This document shows positions 58,458-64,000 of a stretch of 64,000 nt of DNA, one piece after another. Position 1 is the stretch's first letter, and every line of letters begins with the position of its first letter. A program made the position numbers and the translations under genes. The notes under the pieces are model-generated. The model saw nothing but the letters and a program-made list of their open reading frames with translations, was not told where the DNA came from and did no database searches. Origin of the DNA: Xenopus tropicalis (taxonomy: Eukaryota; Chordata; Amphibia; Anura; Pipidae); assembly GCF_000004195.4 (NCBI RefSeq), contig NC_030681.2, positions 255,003-319,002 of the forward strand. The letters are read 5' to 3'.

Positions 58458-58681
58458 TTTATTTTAAGCACAGTCCTTCTGTATACAGAGGAGTATAATT
58501 CCCTGGCACATTATTAACTTGTAGAGGAAATTGCAAGTTGTGCTTCTGACTCTCCTCAGTGACAGCGTGGGATCCTCACAGCAACTCTCAACAGATCTGA
58601 AGACAAAGACTGTTCAGTATCAGGGTTTAGGGGGAGGCTACAAACAACTCAGATCTCAGAGGGTTAAACTGTCGGTTCCAA
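58458..58681 (-). other. Possible terminal exon of an unknown - strand transcript
   Basis: A strong acceptor (TCATTACGTTCCTTACAG, exon starting at 58681 and reading leftwards) is followed by AATAAA on the - strand at 58458-58463 (TTTATT). A 34-base exon-like piece with AG and GTGAGTG borders lies at 58817-58850. Possible readings are short (for example GTDSLTL then stop). It might be an alternative 3' end of mea1, an unknown gene, or chance. Confidence 0.2.
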
Positions 58682-58889
58682 CTGTAAGGAACGTAATGAG
58701 GAAATGCTGATTTGCAGCAGTCTGTCCCTGCTCGGCAGCTGTCACATGGAACTGGGGGGAGTCTGTATGGGCACTGATGGGGCAGAAATACCCCCATAAA
58801 GAACCCACACACTCACCCAGGGCTATAGGCTCATGTAGATTCTGCACCAACTGCAACTCCCACAGCTACTTCCTGGTCTAGCGTCAAGC

Positions 58890-59600
58890 TCCACCCCCTT
58901 AGATTGTAAGCTCACTGGGGCAGGAACTGATGAGAATGTGATAGGGACCTTAGATTGTAAGCTCACTGGGGCAGGGGCTGATGGGAATGTGATAGGGGCC
59001 TTAGATTGTAAGCTCACTGGGGCAGGGGCTGATGGGAATGGGATAGGGGCCTTAGATTGTAAGCTCACTGGGGCAGGGGCTGATGGGAATGGGATAGGGA
59101 CCTTAAATTGTAAGCTCACTGGGGCAGGGGCTGATGGGAATGGGATAGGGGCCTTAGATTGTAAGCTCACTGGGGCAGGGGCTGATGGGAATGGGATAGG
59201 GACCTTAGATTGTAAGCTCACTGGGGCAGGGGCTGATGGGAATGGGATAGGGACCTTAGATTGTAAGCTCACTGGGGCAGGGGCTGATGGGAATTGGATA
59301 GGGACCTTAGATTGTAAGCTCACTGGGGCAGGGGCTGATGGGAATGGGATAGGGACCTTAGATTGTAAGCTCACTGGGGCAGGGACTGATGGGAATGTGA
59401 TAGGGACCTTAGATTGTAAGCTCACTGGGATAGGGACTGATGGGAATGGGATAGGGGCCTTAGATTGTAAGCTCACTGGGGCAGGGACTGATGGGAATGG
59501 GATAGGGACCTTAGATTGTAAGCTCACTGGGACAGGGGCTGATGGGAATGGGATAGGGACCTTAGATTGTAAGCTCACTGGGGCAGGGGCTGATGGGAAT
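58890..59600. repeat. Minisatellite, 51 bp unit, about 14 copies
   Basis: TTAGATTGTAAGCTCACTGG plus GGCAGGGGCTGATGGGAATG. The seed TTAGATTGTAAGCTC is a common piece of dispersed vertebrate repeats. Unit length is a multiple of three, so open frames on both strands are artefacts. Confidence 0.96.
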
Positions 59601-59695
59601 GGGCCGCACAACAGACGAAGGCACTATATATATATATAACAATAAAGCCCCCCCACACACACACACTGACCAGGGTGGGGTTTGTGCACATAACA

Positions 59696-59701
59696 TTTAT
59701 T
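59696..59701 (-). terminator. mea1: Polyadenylation signal of mea1
   Basis: AATAAA on the gene strand (CCAATAAATGTTATG), about 200 bases after the stop codon. Confidence 0.75.
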
Positions 59702-59899
59702 GGCTCGGTACTGCGAGGGTTAACCCTGACCCAGTTGCGGTTGGTCGGGGGGAGCCCCCACATAGTGAGAGGAACAAACACCCCATATGGACTGTACCAT
59801 GCGCTGCCGGGCTGGGGGGGTCCTATTCCCTGCACCAATACACAACCGCCCCAGCCCAAAACGATTGTCCAATAAGAAGAGCCCCAGCCGGGGGGGCAA

Positions 59900-60057
59900 T
59901 TATTTCTTGCCAGACGGAGGGGCCGCTGCTCGTGATTGGATCGTCTGATGAACCAGATGCTCCCAGTCTGCGTCGGAAATCTGCTCCGCCCACAGCGGCA
60001 CCGACAGGGAGGGGAGCGTCACCCCGGCCATCGCCTTCTTCACCAGCTCCACGTGCG
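59900..60057 (-). CDS. mea1: mea1 terminal coding exon
   Basis: Acceptor TGCCGTTGCAG. Encodes HVELVKKAMAGVTLPSLSVP, LWAEQISDADWEHLVHQTIQ and SRAAAPPSGKK, stop TAA at 59900-59902. Confidence 0.94.
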
Positions 60058-62821
60058 CTGCAACGGCAGGAAGGGGCACACTCACCTACGGGCACTCACA
60101 CATATATGGGCACTCACCTACGGGCACTCACGTATAGGGGCACTCGCGTGTATGGGCACTCACCTACGGGCACTCGTGTACAGGGGCACTCACCTACGGG
60201 CACTCGCGTACATGGGCACTCGCGTACATGGGCACTCGCGTACATGGGCACTCGCGTACATGGGCACTCGCGTACATGGGCACTCACCTACGGATACTCA
60301 CGTGTAGGGGCACTCTCGTGTATGGGCACTCGCATACAGGGGCACTCGCACACAGGGGCACTCGCACACAGGGGCACTCGCATACAGGGGCACTCGCATA
60401 CAGGGGCACTCGCATACAGGGGCACTCGCATACAGGGGCACTCGCATACAGGGGCACTCACCTACGGGCACTCACGTATACAGGCACTCACGTGTATGGG
60501 CACATACGGGCACTCACCCACGGATACTCACGTGTAGGGGCACTCTCGTGTATGGGCACTCACGTGTATGGGCACTCACGTGTATGGGCACTCGCATACA
60601 GGGGCACTCGCATACAGGGGCACTCGCATACAGGGGCACTCGCATACAGGGGCACTCGCATACAGGGGCACTCGCATACAGGGGCACTCGCATACAGGGG
60701 CACTCGCATACAGGGGCACTCACCTACGGGCACTCACCTACGGGCACTCACCTACGGGCACTCACGTATATGGGCACTCACGTATATGGGCACTCACCTA
60801 CGGACACATACGGGCACTCACCTACGGGCACTCACGTGTAGGGGCACTCTCGTGTATGGGCACTCTCGTGTATGGGCACTCCCGTGTTTGGGCACTCCCG
60901 TACAGGGGCACTCACGTATATTGGCACTCACCTACAGGCACTCACGTATATGGGCACTCACTTACGGGCACTCACGTATATGGGCACTCACGTATATGGG
61001 CACTCACCTACGGGCACATACGGGCACTCACCTACGGATACTCACGTGTATGGGCACTCGCATACAGGGGCACTCGCATACAGGCACTCACGTATATGGG
61101 CACTCACCTACGGGCACTCACGTATATGGGCACTCACCTACAGGCACTCACGTATATGGGCACTCACGTGTATGGGCACTCACCTACGGGCACATATGGG
61201 CACTCACGTGTAGGGGCACTCGCGTACAGGGGCACTAACGTACAGGCACTCACGTATATGGGCACTCACCTACAGGCACTCACGTATATGGGCACTCACT
61301 TACGGGCACCCACGTATATGGGCACTCACCTACTGGCACTCACGTATATGGGCACTCACCTACGGGCACTTACGTATATGGGCACTCACGTGTATGGGCA
61401 CAGGGAGTCCCTATCCAAGGCTTCAGCACCTACGAGGTGGTGAGGCTCCCGAGCTTAGTGAATATAGGCTGGTACTGGTGGTACTGGTACTGGTGGTACT
61501 GGTACCAACCTACTCTAGACTGGCACGGTCCCCCCTACCCTCACGGTAGCCTTCCTGTGACTTCCCATGGGTTAAGAATGAAGCCCCCGGGGAGGAACCT
61601 ACATGTGTTTCCTCTGTCCCTACCAGAGGTTCTATGAAAGGTCCAAATACCTGGGTCCATAGGAATGGAGCTTGCGGCTTCCTCCCTCTCCTCCTCATCT
61701 TCACTGTCTGCTGGAGGCTCAGGAAGGTGCAGTCTCATTGCCTACGGGAGAGAGGTCACAATAACCAGACTGCTGGCCCCGCCATTCACTTTTGAGATTG
61801 GCATCAACCAGTACTGTGGGCAACTGCCAAGGGTCTCCCTGGCCAAGCCCATTCTGTAGCATCATACAGGCCCACCGAGAGGCGTGCTAGCCAATTAGAA
61901 TGAAAGTGTTCAACTGTCAGAATGAGGCTCTGAGCCCACAGCCATACTTAGAACCTCAGGCTCAAGTGAGGAGGTGGGACCTATAAAACCATACTCAGAA
62001 CCTCAGGCTCAAGTGGGGAGGTGGGACCTAGAAATCATACTTAGAACCTCAGGCTCAAGTGGGGAGGTGGGACCTAGAAATCATACTTAGAACCTCAGGC
62101 TCAAGTGGGGAGGTGGGACCTAGAAATCATACTTAGAACCTCAGGCTCAAGTGGGGAGGTGGGACCTAGAAATCATACTTAGAACCTGAGGCTCAAGTGA
62201 GGAGGTGGGACCTAGAAACCATACTTAGAACCTCAGGCTCAAGTGAGGAGGTGGGACCTAAAAACCATACTTAGAACCTCAGGCTCAAGTGAGGAGGTGG
62301 GACCTAGAAGCCATACTTAGAACCTCAGGCTCAAGTGAGGAGGTGGGACCAAGAAACCATACTTAGAACCTCAGGCTCAAGTGAGGAGGTGGACCTACAA
62401 ACTACTACTACTCAGAGCCATTTGATGTTGTTGCCCCAGCAATATGGGATTACATGCATTGGAGCCTTTGGGGTACTGGCCCTGGGGATCTATGGGGTAC
62501 TGGCCCTGGGGATCTATGGGGTACTGGCCCTGGGGATCTATGGGGTACTGGCCCTGGGGATCTATGGGGTATATAATGCCGATTGGGCAGATTCGCATCA
62601 AATGAAAGTAACAGCTTAGGGGCAATTACCTGCAGGCGCTCCTGGATGTCTCCTTCTGTCTGGGTTCCTTCTTCTGGATCCTGGTTTAGGGGCTGGTACT
62701 GATACCCACTCTGTACTTCCCCATCCTCCTCCTCTTCCTCCCCCCCACTCCACTCCACAGTGGCATCCTGGGCATCTCCCAGCTCATCGCTCTGGTTTGG
62801 GAAAACACGTTCTGGCCCCAT
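59900..62821 (-). CDS. mea1: Male-enhanced antigen 1 homologue, three coding exons
   Basis: MEA1 is a small acidic protein first noted in mouse testis; its molecular role is not established. Exons are 62630-62821 (within 62630-62839), 61651-61741 and 59900-60057, with phases 0 and 1 at the joints. The product of 146 residues starts [19 protein letters not shown], has [15 protein letters not shown] and DIQERLQ, continues with the acidic ADSEDEEEREEA and SSIPMDP, and ends with HVELVKKAMAGVTLPS, LWAEQISDADWEHLVHQTIQ and SRAAAPPSGKK. These match mammalian MEA1 in order, including the conserved PMDP and the helical C-terminus. Mammalian forms have about ten more N-terminal residues. Its position beside pex6 agrees with synteny. 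Confidence 0.93.
60078..61415. repeat. mea1 intron minisatellite, 14-20 bp units
   Basis: GGGCACTCACCTAC, GGGCACTCACGTATAT, GGGCACTCGCATACAG and GGGCACTCGCGTACAT alternate in blocks. Runs of one type (for example CGCATACAG at 60340-60450 and 60590-60720) show recent local expansion. Confidence 0.96.
61416..61650. other. mea1 intron, unique part with GGTACTGGT run
   Basis: A short GGTACTGGTGGTACTGGTAC tract lies at about 61468-61504. No exon is supported. Confidence 0.6.
61651..61741 (-). CDS. mea1: mea1 middle coding exon
   Basis: Acceptor TCTCTCCCGTAG, donor CCCAG|GTATTT. Encodes AMRLHLPEPPADSEDEEERE and EAASSIPMDP, ends in phase 1. Confidence 0.93.
61940..62396. repeat. mea1 intron minisatellite, about 46 bp unit
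   Basis: ACTTAGAACCTCAGGCTCAA plus GTGAGGAGGTGGGACCTAG, about ten copies. Confidence 0.95.
62462..62572. repeat. mea1 intron repeat, 24 bp x 4
   Basis: GGGGTACTGGCCCTGGGGAT plus CTAT, four to five perfect copies. Confidence 0.95.
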
Positions 62822-62839
62822 TTTGTCTGGTAACTGCCC
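62630..62839 (-). CDS. mea1: mea1 first visible coding exon
   Basis: Acceptor TTTTCTCTGTAG, donor CTGCAG|GTAATT. An ATG lies at 62821; the frame before it (GQLPDK) is open to the acceptor, so the true start may be in an upstream exon. Encodes [35 protein letters not shown] and [11 protein letters not shown]. Confidence 0.92.
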
Positions 62840-62867
62840 CTACAGAGAAAATACATTATACTGGCAT

Positions 62868-63228
62868 CTTCCCACCCATGGGTTCCCACTCCGGGCTCTG
62901 TACTTCCCACCCATGGGTTCCCACTCCGGGCTCTGTACCTCCCACCCATGGGTTCCCACTCCGGGCTCTGTACCTCCCACCCATGGGTTCCCACTCCGGG
63001 CTCTGTACCTCCCACCCATGGGTTCCCACTCCGGGCTCTGTACCTCCCACCCATGGGTTCCCACTCCGGGCTCTGTACCTCCCACCCATGGGTTCCCACT
63101 CCGGGCTCTGTACCTCCCACCCATGGGTTCCCACTCCGGGCTCTGTACCTCCCACTCATGGGTTCCCACTCCGGGCTCTGTACCTCCCACCCATGGGTTC
63201 CCACTCCGGGCTCTGCACCTCCCACCCC
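62868..63228. repeat. Minisatellite, 35 bp unit, 10 copies, upstream of the mea1 exon
   Basis: CCCACCCATGGGTTCCCACT plus CCGGGCTCTGTACCT. It starts about 30 bases upstream of the mea1 acceptor at 62839. Confidence 0.96.
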
Positions 63229-63489
63229 TGCCCTAATGCCATATTGTGTATCTACCCCCCCCCCCGCCCCACCCCAAGGCCCATGTGCTCAATATATGCC
63301 CCCCCCCCCAGTTGTGCCTTTTCCTGCCAAGTGGAAACCCGACTCCTCCTGCCTCTATTTTAAGTGTGAGGCGCAATGGGGGGGGGGGGGGGGGGGGCAG
63401 AGGGGCCGGGGGGGGTCAGTGCGTTGGTGGGAGAAGTGGGGAAGGGAAAGACGTGAGCAGGAAGGTAAGGTCCCTTGGGTGCAAAATGC
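63229..63489. other. G/C homopolymer-rich region
   Basis: C runs at about 63257-63265 and 63300-63310, and a G run of about 21 at 63378-63398. No exon is recognised. The mea1 promoter and the divergent neighbour (KLHDC3 in mammals) should lie at or beyond the window end. Confidence 0.5.
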
Positions 63490-64000
63490 CCTTGTGTCTG
63501 TGTGTCTGTCTGTCTGTGTCTCTGTGTGTGTGTGTGTGTGTCTGTCTCTGTGTGTGTGTGTCTCTGTGTGTGTGTGTGTGTGTGTGTGTCTGTCTCTGTG
63601 TGTGTGTCTGTCTCTGTGTGTGTGTCTGTCTCTGTGTGTGTGTGTGTGTCTGTCTCTGTGTGTGTGTGTGTGTCTGTCTCTGTGTGTGTGTGTGTGTCTG
63701 TCTCTGTGTGTGTGTGTGTGTCTGTCTCTGTGTGTGTGTGTGTATCTGTCTCTGTGTGTGTGTGTGTATCTGTCTCTGTGTGTGTGTGTGTATCTGTCTC
63801 TGTGTGTGTGTATCTGTCTCTGTGTGTGTGTATCTGTCTCTGTGTGTGTGTATCTGTCTCTGTGTGTGTGTATCTGTCTCTGTGTGTGTGTATCTGTCTC
63901 TGTGTGTGTGTATCTGTCTCTGTGTGTGTCTGTCTCTGTGTGTGTCTGTCTCTGTGTGTGTCTGTCTCTGTGTGTGTCTGTCTCTGTGTGTGTCTGTCTC
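63490..64000. repeat. (TG)n / TCTGTCTC microsatellite to the window end
   Basis: TGTGTGTGTG tracts alternate with TCTGTCTCTG in units of 16-26 bases. It is cut by the window edge. Confidence 0.97.

Noticed and set aside
60078..61415. Many GTGAGTGCCC motifs on the - strand that resemble splice donors
   Set aside because: They are part of the GGGCACTCAC array in the mea1 intron and far from exons; only the real mea1 sites keep the frame.
63490..64000. Telomere-like repeat at the window end
   Set aside because: The text is (TG)n with TCTGTCTC, not TTAGGG.

Overview
The window is vertebrate nuclear DNA, most likely from a pipid frog of the Xenopus tropicalis type. I infer this from genes split by GT-AG introns, from the gene order gnmt - pex6 - mea1 (the conserved block of human 6p21.1), and from dispersed repeats that I recognise as Xenopus families. 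There is no prokaryotic signal.

Layout: (1) 1-5620, the last three coding exons of gnmt on the + strand, behind an AT-rich array, with a long array-bearing 3' region. (2) 5621-22866, intergenic DNA that is mostly tandem repeats. It holds a DNA transposon with a perfect 61-bp internal palindrome (5863-7412), a foldback MITE (13897-14229) and three weak exon-like islands that I cannot assign. (3) 22867-30853, a decayed Gmr1-like Ty3/gypsy LTR retrotransposon with the order SCAN-like gag - protease - integrase - reverse transcriptase - RNase H. Its integrase is split by a Tc1-type transposon (25405-27838), and the whole element sits in a minisatellite. (4) 31559-57500, pex6 on the - strand. I resolved 18 coding exons with a continuous phase chain. 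Ten of its 17 introns carry a minisatellite of their own. (5) 57496-59690, a short gap with a GC-box-bearing array. Human PPP2R5D lies at this position, but I see no trace of it here. (6) 59690-62839, mea1 on the - strand with three coding exons, followed by repeats to the window end.

Functions: gnmt makes a cytosolic enzyme that buffers S-adenosylmethionine. pex6 makes one half of the PEX1-PEX6 AAA+ motor that recycles peroxisomal import receptors. mea1 makes a small acidic protein of unclear role. They are neighbours by conserved synteny, not an operon.

The unusual feature is the density and placement of minisatellites. More than half of the window is tandem arrays with unit lengths from about 16 to 93 bp and unrelated sequences. 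They occur inside introns, inside a coding exon, inside LTRs and inside DNA transposons, and several begin exactly at splice sites. In pex6 intron 7 the 3' splice site itself has been copied about 25 times. Coordinates of exons come from reading splice motifs and protein similarity by eye. Array borders are good to about 10-20 bases.
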